Origin: CAYFKJ01 sp964528595 | GTDB taxonomy: Bacteria; Pseudomonadota; Alphaproteobacteria; UBA2966 | Assembly: GCA_964528595.1 (NCBI GenBank) | Contig: CAZGTM010000046.1 | Coordinates: forward strand, 1-25,976 | DNA length: 25,976 bases | Reading direction: 5' to 3' | Part shown: in pieces, positions 1 to 8,383 of the stretch | Layout of the letters: every line of letters begins with the position of its first letter | Position numbering within the stretch: the first letter of the stretch is position 1 | Translations under genes and position numbers: made by a program | Notes under the pieces: model-generated | The model's database searches: none | Told to the model about the DNA's origin: nothing | Seen by the model: the letters and a program-made list of their open reading frames with translations, nothing else

Positions 1-127
1 TGGACAGATACTAGATGTAGCGGGTGTCTGCGTCAACCGGATAGGCACGGAACAACTCTTGCGTAGTTCGAGGGCTTAGTTGCCTGAGTAGTCGTATTTG
101 GTGCGATTGCCTTTCTAAGGCGGTCTT

Positions 128-149
128 GGTTCGGATGGGGGTCCGAACC
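128..149. other. Perfect 8-bp hairpin upstream of the chemoreceptor gene
   Basis: GGTTCGGA (128-135) and TCCGAACC (142-149) form a perfect 8-bp stem around a six-base G-rich loop. No T-run follows, so it is not a clear intrinsic terminator. It could be the leader of the chemoreceptor mRNA or the end of a gene outside the window. No coding region is evident in bases 1-221. Confidence 0.35.
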
Positions 150-175
150 GACATCACTCAATAGCTAGCCGCACA

Positions 176-191
176 AACTGTCGCAACAGTT
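176..191. promoter_or_regulatory. Short inverted repeat 31 bases before the chemoreceptor start
   Basis: AACTGT (176-181) and ACAGTT (186-191) are perfect inverted half sites with a four-base spacer, just upstream of the ATG at 222. The size and place suit a dimeric regulator, but no regulator is identified and short palindromes arise by chance. Confidence 0.25.
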
Positions 192-221
192 GGTGTAGCA
201 ACGTTATTGGGGTTGTTCGAA

Positions 222-2390
222 ATGACCAGAATCAGTGAAATTCTAAACTTTGGTATCCGTGGCCGTTTGGTGCTCGGCTTTGCGGCAGTGGGCATGATCC
301 TTGCCCTGGCGGTCGCCGCCACTTTGTATCAGGTGACCGCGATCAGGGGGGTGACGACAAGGATCGTCGATTTGCGCATGCCGACGGCCGCCGCCAGCTC
401 GGCGGTGATGAACGACATCAATGCCAGTCTGGCGGCTCTGCGCGGCTGGATGTTGACCGGCAATCCGGTGTTCAAGAAGCAGCGCACGGCGGTGTGGGCG
501 CACATCGATCAGACGGCGGCCGACATGGATCGGCTATCGGCTACCTGGACAAATCCAACCAACATTAAAAAATGGAGTAATTTCAAAGAGGTGTTGGCCG
601 AATTTAGAGTAGCACAACAGAAAGTCGAGGCGATCGCCCACACGGTGGACGAACAGCCCGCGACCAAGATGCTGGTCGATCAGGCGGCGCCGAGGGCAGC
701 GAAGATCGTCGGCCTGATTACCAAGATGATTGATCTCGAGGTTCAGGAAACCGCGGACGAACAGCGCAAGCTGCTGTTCCTGCATATGGCGAATTTCAGG
801 GGCAGTTTCGGCCTCGGCCTGGCCAACATTCGCGCCTTTCTGCTGACCGGCGACGCCAAGTTCGCGAAAATCTTCCAAGGATTTTGGACAAAGAACGAAA
901 AGGCGTTCGGCAATATTCAGTCGACCGCTCACCTGCTGACCGCGGAGCAAAGCGTCGCGTTTGAGGAACTTTCGAAAATGCGCGGCGAATTCGCACCCTT
1001 ACCGCCCAAGATGTTCGCCATTCGCGGTTCCAAGAAATGGAATATGGCCAATTATCTGCTCGTCACCGAAGCGGCCCCTCGCGCCGGTAAGCTGATGACG
1101 ACATTGGCGGGCCCGGCGAGCGCCGACGGCAGCCGCAGCGGCGGCATGGTCGACAACCAAAAACTGTTGATGACCAACGATGGCGACGCGGTCGCCGGTG
1201 ACGCCGAAGCCCTGATGACGCTGCAGTGGATCCTGCTGATTGCGGGCCTGGGGCTGGCCGCCGTTATCGTCTTCTTCACGTCGCGCTCCATCGTCAATCC
1301 GGTGAAATCGATGATCGGCGTGATGGACGACATCACCAAGGACAACCTGGAAATCGATATTCCGGGGTTGGACAAGCGGGATGAAACCGGCGAAATGGCC
1401 CGGGCCGTCCAGATCTTCAAGGACAACGCGATCGAAAAACGCCGGCTTGAGGAAGATGAACGGAAGGCCGCAGAGGAACGGCAGCAACGCGAAGCGGCCG
1501 AACGTCAACGCGAGGCGGAAGAGAACGCCGAACGTCAGGCGCGTCAGGAACGCATGGATGGCCTGACTTCGGGTTTCGGCGACACCGTCGAGGAGATTCT
1601 TGGTGTGGTAGCCTCGAGTTCCACCGAGATGGAGTCTTCCGCCCAGACCATGACGGAGATCGCCAAACGGACCCAGGACGAAAGCGTGACCGTAGCGTCT
1701 GCTGCCGAGGAGGCAACGGCCAGTGTCCAGACGGTGGCAAGTGCCGCCGAGGAGCTGTCGTCCTCGATCAGCGAAATCAGCCGACAGGTTACGCATTCGT
1801 CTGAAATCTCGGCAAAAGCGGTGCGCACCGCCGACAGCACCAATCAGACGATCAGCGATCTGGCGGACGGTGCACAGCGCATCGGCGAGGTGGTCGATCT
1901 GATTAACGACATCGCCAACCAGACCAACCTGTTAGCGTTAAACGCGACCATCGAAGCGGCCCGCGCCGGCGATGCCGGCAAGGGTTTTGCCGTGGTCGCC
2001 TCGGAAGTCAAGAACCTGGCCAGCCAGACGGCCCAGGCGACCGAGGATATCAGCGCCCAGATCGGCTCCATCCAAGGGACAACCCAGGAGGCGGTGAGCG
2101 CCATTGGGGCCATCGGCCAGACGATTTCCGAAATGAACGAAATCGCCACCAACATCGCTTCGGCGGTGGAGGAGCAGGGCGCCGCAACCAGCGAGATCAG
2201 CCGCAGCGTTCAGGAGGCCGCAAGCGGCACCCAAGAGGTCGCCGAGAGCATCGTGACCGTCAAGAGCGGCTCGGAGGAAACCGGACAAGCGTCAGGCAAC
2301 GTCCTCGACGCCTCCCGCGAACTGTCGGAACGCTTCCATGGCTTGCGTTCCGAGGTCGAGAACTTCCTCGAAGGGATCAAATCGGCCTAA
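222..2390 (+). CDS. Methyl-accepting chemotaxis protein with a duplicated helical sensor (HBM-like)
   Basis: A transmembrane chemoreceptor of 722 residues that should sense a periplasmic ligand and control CheA/CheW. From the ATG at 222: TM1 about residues 16-36, periplasmic helical sensor 37-334, TM2 about 335-353, HAMP about 354-405, a highly charged Glu/Arg coiled coil about 407-450, then the MCP signalling domain with the conserved hairpin tip (DIANQTNLLALNATIEAARA). The sensor carries two copies of a pattern: LRGWMLTG at 73-80 and IRAFLLTG at 203-210, each followed about 80 residues later by AAPRA. This suits the helical bimodular (HBM) class. No NWETF-type C-terminal pentapeptide is present. 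A TTG at 207 is in frame, but the ATG at 222 with GGGG upstream is a better start. No che genes lie nearby, so it is probably an orphan receptor. The ligand is unknown. Confidence 0.93.
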   Translation: MTRISEILNFGIRGRLVLGFAAVGMILALAVAATLYQVTAIRGVTTRIVDLRMPTAAASSAVMNDINASLAALRGWMLTGNPVFKKQRTAVWAHIDQTAADMDRLSATWTNPTNIKKWSNFKEVLAEFRVAQQKVEAIAHTVDEQPATKMLVDQAAPRAAKIVGLITKMIDLEVQETADEQRKLLFLHMANFRGSFGLGLANIRAFLLTGDAKFAKIFQGFWTKNEKAFGNIQSTAHLLTAEQSVAFEELSKMRGEFAPLPPKMFAIRGSKKWNMANYLLVTEAAPRAGKLMTTLAGPASADGSRSGGMVDNQKLLMTNDGDAVAGDAEALMTLQWILLIAGLGLAAVIVFFTSRSIVNPVKSMIGVMDDITKDNLEIDIPGLDKRDETGEMARAVQIFKDNAIEKRRLEEDERKAAEERQQREAAERQREAEENAERQARQERMDGLTSGFGDTVEEILGVVASSSTEMESSAQTMTEIAKRTQDESVTVASAAEEATASVQTVASAAEELSSSISEISRQVTHSSEISAKAVRTADSTNQTISDLADGAQRIGEVVDLINDIANQTNLLALNATIEAARAGDAGKGFAVVASEVKNLASQTAQATEDISAQIGSIQGTTQEAVSAIGAIGQTISEMNEIATNIASAVEEQGAATSEISRSVQEAASGTQEVAESIVTVKSGSEETGQASGNVLDASRELSERFHGLRSEVENFLEGIKSA

Positions 2391-2416
2391 TTGCCGATCC
2401 AAATCCGCAATACTTG

Positions 2417-2445
2417 GGCCGCCGTTGAATATTTCAGCGGCGGCC
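2417..2445 (+). terminator. Probable hairpin terminator after the chemoreceptor gene
   Basis: GGCCGCCGTTGAA and TTCAGCGGCGGCC pair over 13 bp, with one G-T wobble and a three-base loop, 26 bases after the stop at 2390. The following bases (TATTGCGTTT) are only moderately T-rich, so termination may be inefficient or Rho-assisted. It separates the receptor gene from tolC. Confidence 0.55.
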
Positions 2446-2766
2446 TATTGCGTTTGGCTGGCCCAAGCGCCAAATATTCCAAACAATCCAATCCCAAATC
2501 GGGACAAACGTCTATTTTACAGGACATGTTGCGAATATTGTTCGTCTAACGTACTATATCTAGTAGACGACGCATATGAAGCCGTTTGGCTAGGCATCAT
2601 GGGGCGGACCCGTATGGGGAGAGGGTTGTTGGAATTGTTTTTGCTGCATTACGTCATTTGGCGGGATGGAGCTGGCCTGTTGCGTCGTCGCGAGCATGGT
2701 AGATCGGGATATTCGTTTATTACGTTCAGAGCATTCGCGGCAAGGCGTACAAGAAGGAAGACCTTT
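2446..2766 (+). promoter_or_regulatory. Gene-free leader and promoter region of tolC
   Basis: This stretch is open in the tolC frame, but its translation has no signal-peptide or TolC character, and the convincing start is at 2767. It is AT-richer than its surroundings around 2500-2600 and holds the inverted repeat at 2542-2570. A promoter for tolC is expected here, but I cannot fix -35 and -10 boxes with confidence. Confidence 0.4.
2542..2570. promoter_or_regulatory. Inverted repeat, candidate operator upstream of tolC
   Basis: TCGTCTA (2542-2548) and TAGACGA (2564-2570) are perfect 7-bp inverted arms. Between them lies a nested ACTA-TATC-TAGT palindrome. The element sits in the AT-rich part of the gap, about 200 bases before the tolC start. 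That is typical for a dimeric repressor site on an efflux gene, but the regulator is unknown. Confidence 0.35.
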
Positions 2767-4188
2767 ATGTCCGATCCCTATTGGGAGATTGCCCGCTTTG
2801 CCGCGGCGCCCACATCTTTCGACGTTTCCCCGCTCAAACTAGCGAAAACTCTGTTTGCTGGCGCCGCTTTGGCGGCCACCCTCGGCACGGCCGGGGCGGC
2901 TTCCGCCGAAACGCTTGCCGACGCCCTGGCCGCGGCCTATCACGGTAACCCGTCGTTGCTGGCTCAGCGCGCGGCGTTGCGGGCAACCGACGAAAACGTC
3001 TCGCAAGCACTGTCGGGGTGGCGCCCTTCCGTCTCACTGTCAGGGTCCAAAGGCCACAGACGCACCCACACGCACCGCACCAGCGATGTTGGTTTGGGCC
3101 AGCATTCGGTCGAACTGTCCGTGACGCAGCCACTCTACCGGGGCGGCCGTACCGTCGCTTCGACCCTGCAGACGGAAAACCTTGTGAGTGCCGGCCGGGC
3201 GCAGTTGGTTGGGACGGAACAGCAGGTGTTGTTGGCGGCCGCGACGTCATTTCTGAATGTGTTGCGCGATCAAGCGCTGGTGGCGCTGAACCGCAATAAC
3301 GTCCAGGTACTGGAGAAACAGCTCGAGGCGACGCGCGACAGGTTCCAGGTCGGTGAAATCACGCGTACCGATGTCGCCCAGGCGGAAGCCCGCTTGTCGG
3401 GCGCCGTTTCACAGCGGGTTCAAGCCGAAGGGACGTTGACGTCGGCCAGAGCCGCTTATCAATCGGTTGTCGGCAGCGTTCCCGGCGAACTCGAGAAGCC
3501 GCGTCCGCTGACGAGCATGCCGGCGACCGAAGATGACGCTCTGTCGCTGGCGGCTGAAAACAGCCCCACGCTCAATCAGGCGAAATTTACCGAACGCGCA
3601 TCCCGTCACGCCGTGCGTTCGACACTCGGGACGTTGTATCCGACGGTGGCTCTCAACGGCGATCTGACGAAGGCTGATGACGCCACGGCGCGGGGCTCGC
3701 GTTCGGCATCGGCTTTTCTCGGTATTTCCGTCTCCGTCCCGCTTTACCAGGCGGGCGGGGCCTATTCGGCGCTGCGGCAGGACCGGCATACCAACAGCCA
3801 GCGCCGCATTCAGGTAGAAGAAGCCTTGCGCTCGGTGCGTGAGCAGGTCACGCAGGCCTGGGAGCGGCTGACCACGGCGCAGGCCACCAAAGAAGCGCGC
3901 ACTCAGCAGGTGCGGGCGGCTTCGATCGCTTTGGAAGGTGTACGCGAGGAACTTGCCGTCGGTTCACGCACCACTCTGGATGTCCTTGATTCCGAACAGG
4001 AACTGCTGGATGCCCGGGTAGCCTTGGTTGTGGCGGAACGCGACGAATTCGTCGCGTCGTTTGATTTGGTGTCGGCGATGGGCGGTTTGACCGCCGAGAG
4101 CCTGGGTTTGAATGTCGAATTGTATGATCCCGACGCGAACTACCGGCGCGCCCGGGATACGTGGTTTGGGGCGAGCGTTAACGATTGA
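2767..4188 (+). CDS. tolC: TolC-family outer-membrane efflux channel
   Basis: A 473-residue outer-membrane channel of the TolC/OEP family, the exit duct for type I secretion and RND or MFS efflux. The chosen ATG at 2767 has AAGGAAG seven bases upstream and gives an N-terminus with a hydrophobic stretch ending in GAASA before ETLADALAAAYHGNPSL, the typical first helix of mature TolC. Both halves of the internally duplicated OEP fold are visible: VTQPLYRGGRT in the first and VSVPLYQAGGAYSALRQ in the second. The signal sequence has an unusually long polar n-region of about 24 residues; a later start is possible but has no ribosome site as good. The gene lies upstream of a PopZ-like gene and valS, a known alphaproteobacterial neighbourhood. 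Substrate and inner-membrane partner are not encoded alongside. The MFS exporter at 11894 is distant and its partnership unproven. Confidence 0.93.
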   Translation: MSDPYWEIARFAAAPTSFDVSPLKLAKTLFAGAALAATLGTAGAASAETLADALAAAYHGNPSLLAQRAALRATDENVSQALSGWRPSVSLSGSKGHRRTHTHRTSDVGLGQHSVELSVTQPLYRGGRTVASTLQTENLVSAGRAQLVGTEQQVLLAAATSFLNVLRDQALVALNRNNVQVLEKQLEATRDRFQVGEITRTDVAQAEARLSGAVSQRVQAEGTLTSARAAYQSVVGSVPGELEKPRPLTSMPATEDDALSLAAENSPTLNQAKFTERASRHAVRSTLGTLYPTVALNGDLTKADDATARGSRSASAFLGISVSVPLYQAGGAYSALRQDRHTNSQRRIQVEEALRSVREQVTQAWERLTTAQATKEARTQQVRAASIALEGVREELAVGSRTTLDVLDSEQELLDARVALVVAERDEFVASFDLVSAMGGLTAESLGLNVELYDPDANYRRARDTWFGASVND

Positions 4189-4306
4189 TTGGTGAAATTA
4201 CTGAAATATCAGAACATTCTCTTGTTTGTCTCTGGTTTGTGTGGTTTTTCAAGGGTCGCTGCCGTAGGGTGGCGGCAAGGCATGCTGGACATTAAAGGTT
4301 GAAGAC

Positions 4307-4864
4307 TTGACTGACGCGGATACCCAGCAAGAACCGACCATGGAGGAGATCCTTGCGTCCATACGCAGGATTATCTCCGAGGATGGCGAGGAAGAGGGCA
4401 CCGAAGAGGCCATCGTCGAAGGTATGCCCGAACCGGAGGAGGATTTTGACGTCCCCGAACCGGAACCCGAGGAGGATATCCTCGATCTGACGATGGAAGT
4501 GGCGGCCGATGAACCGGATGTCCTCGATCTTGATGCTGCGGCTGAAATACCGGCGCCGCCCGAGCCGGAGCCGGAACCCGAGCCGGAACCTCAACCTCAA
4601 CCGGAACATTTGTCGGCTGTGGAGGGGTTGGTATCCGACGTCACGGCGGTGGCGGCGGCATCGGCGTTTACCCAATTCGCGGGCGCCGTCACCCAGGCCA
4701 AGGGTGTGCCCTTGGGTGGTGCGGGACGGACGCTTGAAGAATTGGTGAAAGAGCTTCTGCGGCCGATGTTGAAGGAATGGCTGGATACCAACCTCGAAGC
4801 CATCGTCAACCGCGCGGTTGAACGGGAAATCTCCAAGCTTGCAGGTCACGCCGACGAAGACTAG
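4307..4864 (+). CDS. popZ: DUF2497 / PopZ-like polar organising protein
   Basis: 185 residues with the three-part layout of the DUF2497/PopZ family: an N-terminal helix EPTMEEILASIRRIISEDGE (residues 9-28), an acidic Pro/Glu-rich disordered linker (about 29-105, including an alternating P-E/P-Q tract), and a C-terminal helical oligomerisation region from GRTLEELVKELL to the end. In Caulobacter, PopZ self-assembles at the cell poles and anchors ParB-parS and many client proteins. The same role here is inferred. The start is a TTG at 4307 with AAAGG about seven bases upstream. The first ATG, at 4340, would cut into the conserved N-terminal helix, so the TTG is preferred. It lies between tolC and valS. 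The gene symbol follows family membership, and function in this organism is not shown. Confidence 0.85.
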   Translation: MTDADTQQEPTMEEILASIRRIISEDGEEEGTEEAIVEGMPEPEEDFDVPEPEPEEDILDLTMEVAADEPDVLDLDAAAEIPAPPEPEPEPEPEPQPQPEHLSAVEGLVSDVTAVAAASAFTQFAGAVTQAKGVPLGGAGRTLEELVKELLRPMLKEWLDTNLEAIVNRAVEREISKLAGHADED

Positions 4865-5012
4865 TTTGTCCCGCTGTGTCGGTGTCGAGGCGGCGGCCGT
4901 ATCCGCGGTCCGGTGTCTGACGCCCCCAATTTGAAATTGTAGACTTTGTGAACAAGCGGTCCGTCGGCTTGGATGCCGTACCGCGGGTTTTAGAATAGTG
5001 AGGACGAGCGCG

Positions 5013-7694
5013 ATGCTGGAAAAGACCTATCAGCCCCGCGAACTGGAAGCCAAACATTACCGGGAATGGGAAAATTCCGACGCTTTTGCCTGCGGAAATC
5101 CCATCGAGACGGGCGCCGAAGCGCCGGGCAACGCCTCCCCCTATACCATCGTCATACCGCCGCCCAACGTGACCGGCAGTCTGCATATGGGCCACGCCCT
5201 CAACAACACGTTGCAGGACGTCCTTATTCGCGTTCACCGCATGCGGGGCCGGGATGCGCTCTGGCAGCCCGGCATGGATCACGCCGGTATCGCGACGCAA
5301 ATGGTGGTTGAGCGGCAACTCGACGCCGACGGCATCAGCCGGCACGATCTCGGCCGCGAAAAGTTCATCGAAAAGGTTTGGTCGTGGAAAGAGGAATCAG
5401 GCGGCACCATTACCGGACAGTTGCGTCGTCTGGGTGCCAGCTGCGACTGGTCGCGCGAGCGCTTCACCATGGACGATGGTCTGTCGGACGCCGTGCGCAA
5501 GGTCTTCGTCGAACTCTATAACCAGGATCTGATCTACAAGGACAAGCGGCTGGTCAATTGGGACCCCAAGCTGCACACGGCGATTTCCGACCTCGAAGTC
5601 GAACAGCATGATGTCGACGGGCATTTGTGGCACATTAAATATCCGCTTGAGGGCAAGGATGGTGAATTCGTCACCGTGGCGACGACGCGGCCGGAAACCA
5701 TGCTGGGCGATACCGCGGTGGCGGTTCACAAGGACGACGAACGTTATACCGACCTGATCGGCAGTTACGCCGTCCTGCCACTGGTCGGCCGGCGCATTCC
5801 CATCGTTGCCGATGAATACGCCGACCCGGAACAGGGATCCGGTGCGGTCAAGATTACGCCGGCTCACGATTTCAACGATTTCGAAGTCGGCAAGCGGCAT
5901 GACCTTGAGGTCATCAACGTGCTCGACCGCGACGCCAGGATCCTGGCCGGCGACGAGGCCGGCGACATACCGGACGCCTACCGCGGCATGGACCGCTACG
6001 ACGCACGCAAACGGATCGTGGCGGATCTTGAAGCCCAGGGCCTTGTGGCCGAAATCGAGGACCACAAACACACGGTGCCCTACGGCGACCGGTCGGGCGT
6101 CGTCATCGAACCGTGGCTGACGGATCAATGGTACGTCGACGCCGCGACGCTTGCCAAACCGGCCATCGAGGCCGTCGAACAGGGCAAGACCAAGTTCGTG
6201 CCGGAAAATTGGACCAAGACCTATTACGAGTGGATGCGCAACATTCAGCCCTGGTGCGTTTCCCGCCAACTGTGGTGGGGTCATCAGATACCGGCCTGGT
6301 ACGGCCCGGATGGCGAACTATTCGTCGCCGAGACGGAAGCCGAAGCGTTGGATAAAGCCCGGGCGCACTACGGCGCCGAAACCGAATTGACGCGCGACGA
6401 GGATGTGCTCGACACTTGGTTCTCCTCGGCGCTGTGGCCGTTTTCGACGCTCGGCTGGCCCGAGGAAACGCCGGAGTTGGCGCGCTACTATCCGACCGAC
6501 GTCCTCATCACGGGCTTCGACATCATCTTTTTCTGGGTCGCCCGCATGATGATGATGGGCATCCATTTCATGAAGGAAGTGCCGTTCCATACGGTCTACA
6601 TCCACGCCCTGGTGCGCGATGAAAAGGGCCAGAAGATGTCCAAGTCCAAGGGCAATATCATGGACCCCTTGGATTTGATCGAACAGTACGGCGCGGACGC
6701 CTTGCGCTTTACCCTAAGCGCCATGGCGGCCCAAGGCCGTGATATCCGCCTCGCGCCCGCCCGCGTGGAAGGTTACCGGAACTTCGCCACAAAGCTTTGG
6801 AATGCGGCGCGGTTTTGCGAAATGAACGAATGCCGGCCCGTCGCCGACTTCGACCCCGCCACAGTCGAGCACACGGTAAACCGCTGGATCGTCGGCGAGA
6901 TGACGCGACTGACAGCCCGCGTCGACACCGCCCTTGACACCTACCGGTTCAATGAAGCTGCCGGCGCGCTCTATCAGGTGGCTTGGGGCACGTTCTGTGA
7001 CTGGTATCTCGAGTTCATCAAACCGTTGTTGATGGGCGAGGATGAAGCGGCGAAGCGGGAAACCCGCGCCACCTGCGCCTGGGCGCTGGATCAATTGATC
7101 CTGCTGCTGCACCCGTTCATGCCGTTTATCAGCGAGGAACTCTGGCAGCACATGGGCGACCGGGCCGATCGTCCGCTGATCCGCAGCGCCTGGCCGAAAT
7201 TGCCGCAAGAGCTGGCCAATCGGCAAGCGGACCAGGAGATGGACTGGGTGATCCGGCTGATAACGCAGGTCCGTGCGGTTCGCTCGGAGCTGAACGTTCC
7301 GGCCGGCTCGAAGATCCCGCTTGTGCTCGACGGCGCGTCGGAGGAGAGCGCTGCCCGACTGGCCGCCAGCAAGGACCTGATCCTGCGCCTGGCGCGACTT
7401 GAAACGGCGGAGCTTGGCGCGGCGGAAGTCAAGGACGGCACCGTTCAGATCGTGCATGACGAGGCCACCCTCGTTCTGCCCTTGGCGGACGTCATCGACC
7501 TCGAGCAAGAGCGCGGCCGGTTGAACCGCGAGGTCGAGAAGATGGCGTCGGAAATCTCCAAGATCGATAAGAAACTCGCAAACGAGAATTTCATCGCCAA
7601 AGCACCGGCCCACGTTATCGAGGAGCAGAAAACCCGGCGCGCCGATGCCGAGGAAGCGCGGGACAAGCTGTCGGCGGCATTGGAGCGGTTATAG
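5013..7694 (+). CDS. valS: Valyl-tRNA synthetase
   Basis: Class Ia aminoacyl-tRNA synthetase of 893 residues that charges tRNA-Val with valine and edits mischarged threonine. Visible landmarks are the HIGH-type HMGH at 58-61 after PPPNVTGSL, the CP1 editing region in the middle (TTRPETMLGDTAVAVH), the KMSKS motif at 541-545, an anticodon-binding helical domain, and the C-terminal coiled-coil arm (from about VIDLEQERGRL) typical of ValRS. An in-frame GTG at 4998 also opens this frame, but the ATG at 5013 has GAGGA eight bases upstream and gives the family-like N-terminus MLEKTYQPRE. The 148-base gap before it contains no clear regulatory RNA. Downstream lies a palindromic repeat pair, then a convergent gene. 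Confidence 0.98.
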   Translation: MLEKTYQPRELEAKHYREWENSDAFACGNPIETGAEAPGNASPYTIVIPPPNVTGSLHMGHALNNTLQDVLIRVHRMRGRDALWQPGMDHAGIATQMVVERQLDADGISRHDLGREKFIEKVWSWKEESGGTITGQLRRLGASCDWSRERFTMDDGLSDAVRKVFVELYNQDLIYKDKRLVNWDPKLHTAISDLEVEQHDVDGHLWHIKYPLEGKDGEFVTVATTRPETMLGDTAVAVHKDDERYTDLIGSYAVLPLVGRRIPIVADEYADPEQGSGAVKITPAHDFNDFEVGKRHDLEVINVLDRDARILAGDEAGDIPDAYRGMDRYDARKRIVADLEAQGLVAEIEDHKHTVPYGDRSGVVIEPWLTDQWYVDAATLAKPAIEAVEQGKTKFVPENWTKTYYEWMRNIQPWCVSRQLWWGHQIPAWYGPDGELFVAETEAEALDKARAHYGAETELTRDEDVLDTWFSSALWPFSTLGWPEETPELARYYPTDVLITGFDIIFFWVARMMMMGIHFMKEVPFHTVYIHALVRDEKGQKMSKSKGNIMDPLDLIEQYGADALRFTLSAMAAQGRDIRLAPARVEGYRNFATKLWNAARFCEMNECRPVADFDPATVEHTVNRWIVGEMTRLTARVDTALDTYRFNEAAGALYQVAWGTFCDWYLEFIKPLLMGEDEAAKRETRATCAWALDQLILLLHPFMPFISEELWQHMGDRADRPLIRSAWPKLPQELANRQADQEMDWVIRLITQVRAVRSELNVPAGSKIPLVLDGASEESAARLAASKDLILRLARLETAELGAAEVKDGTVQIVHDEATLVLPLADVIDLEQERGRLNREVEKMASEISKIDKKLANENFIAKAPAHVIEEQKTRRADAEEARDKLSAALERL

Positions 7695-7703
7695 GAAAAA
7701 ACA

Positions 7704-7733
7704 AAATGGATTCCGGCATGCGCCGGAATGACG
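7704..7733. repeat. REP-like extragenic palindrome, copy 1
   Basis: ATTCCGGC and GCCGGAAT form an 8-bp stem around loop ATGC (7710-7729), flanked by AAATGG and GACG. It begins nine bases after the valS stop. It is the inverted partner of the element at 7758-7787: the two 30-base arms differ at four positions. Such genome-dispersed palindromes are usually extragenic, and here it sits between convergent genes. Confidence 0.8.
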
Positions 7734-7757
7734 GTGGAGATTAACCGACCTCACTAA

Positions 7758-7787
7758 CGTCACCCCGGCGCATGCCGGGGTCCATTT
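7758..7787. repeat. REP-like extragenic palindrome, inverted copy 2
   Basis: ACCCCGGC and GCCGGGGT form an 8-bp stem around loop GCAT (7762-7781). Read on the opposite strand it matches copy 1 except that two A-T/T-A stem pairs are replaced by C-G/G-C pairs on both sides, so pairing is kept. With copy 1 it can form either two small hairpins or one long stem, and it may act as a bidirectional terminator for valS and the Lrp gene. Confidence 0.8.
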
Positions 7788-7799
7788 CATATTTGGCGT

Positions 7800-8333
7800 T
7801 TACGCGACCCGACTATCGGTTTGTGACGCGGCGTCTTCCTCGTCTTCCTGTTGCGGCTGATCGAGGAAGGCGTCGAGCGATAGCGCGGTGGTGTTCTTGA
7901 CCTCCTTCAACGTCACTTCGCTTTGGACGTTGTCGACGCTCGGAAGGGACAGAAGTTCGTCGCGCAGAAAACGCTCATAGCATTGCAGATCAGTGGCGGA
8001 AACGATCAGTTTGTAGTCGTGCTCGGCGCCAACCCAATAGCATTCGAGAATGTCCGGCAGTTCGAGGATGCGGCTCTCGAAAGCGTCGCGGGCAGCCGGC
8101 GTACGGGTGGTCAGTGTGACGCCGGCCAGAACCTTGATATGACGTTTCAGCTTCGACGCCGACAACACGGCCCGGTATTCGTCAATCACGCCGAGTTTTT
8201 CCAAGCGCTTCACACGGTGCCAGCAGGGCGCCGCGGAAAGGCCGACCGAAGCAGCAAGCTCACGGTTGGTCATCCGTCCGTTGGTTTGAAGGAAATCCAG
8301 GATGCGGCGGTCGATTTCGTCAAATTGCGCCAT
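7800..8333 (-). CDS. Lrp/AsnC-family transcriptional regulator
   Basis: 177 residues. The N-terminal winged helix-turn-helix is clear (DEIDRRILDFLQTNGRMTNR, then LAASVGLSAAPCWHRVKRLE at about 26-45), followed by an RAM/AsnC_trans_reg ligand-binding domain (about 68-145, with DILECYWVGAEHDYKLIV). Members bind amino acids and regulate amino-acid metabolism, often together with their own gene. The protein has a C-terminal acidic tail rich in Gln, Glu and Asp that goes beyond the usual length of about 150-160 residues. An AAGGTG ribosome site precedes the ATG. The gene is downstream of, and on the same strand as, the pentapeptide gene, with 105 bases between them containing a direct repeat. Its targets are unknown; the ilvD gene about 1.2 kb away is a tempting but unproven one. 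Confidence 0.93.
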   Translation of the reverse strand: MAQFDEIDRRILDFLQTNGRMTNRELAASVGLSAAPCWHRVKRLEKLGVIDEYRAVLSASKLKRHIKVLAGVTLTTRTPAARDAFESRILELPDILECYWVGAEHDYKLIVSATDLQCYERFLRDELLSLPSVDNVQSEVTLKEVKNTTALSLDAFLDQPQQEDEEDAASQTDSRVA

Positions 8334-8383
8334 TCTTCACCTTGCCTGCGGGCGTTTCAAATCAGCCGGGGGGTGAACCGGGA

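Noticed and set aside
999..1796. A 265-residue minus-strand frame within the chemoreceptor gene
   Set aside because: It is antisense to the TM2, HAMP and signalling regions of a clear receptor, with no domain or ribosome-site support.
2338..2766. N-terminal extension of tolC back to 2338
   Set aside because: It overlaps the chemoreceptor gene end and a terminator hairpin. The ATG at 2767 has a good ribosome site followed by a plausible signal sequence.
4865..5012. Possible regulatory RNA (T-box-like) before valS
   Set aside because: Only a 13-base CAATTTGAAATTG palindrome (4927-4939) and GC-rich stretches are seen. T-boxes are not expected in this group, and no specifier loop or terminator pair is visible.
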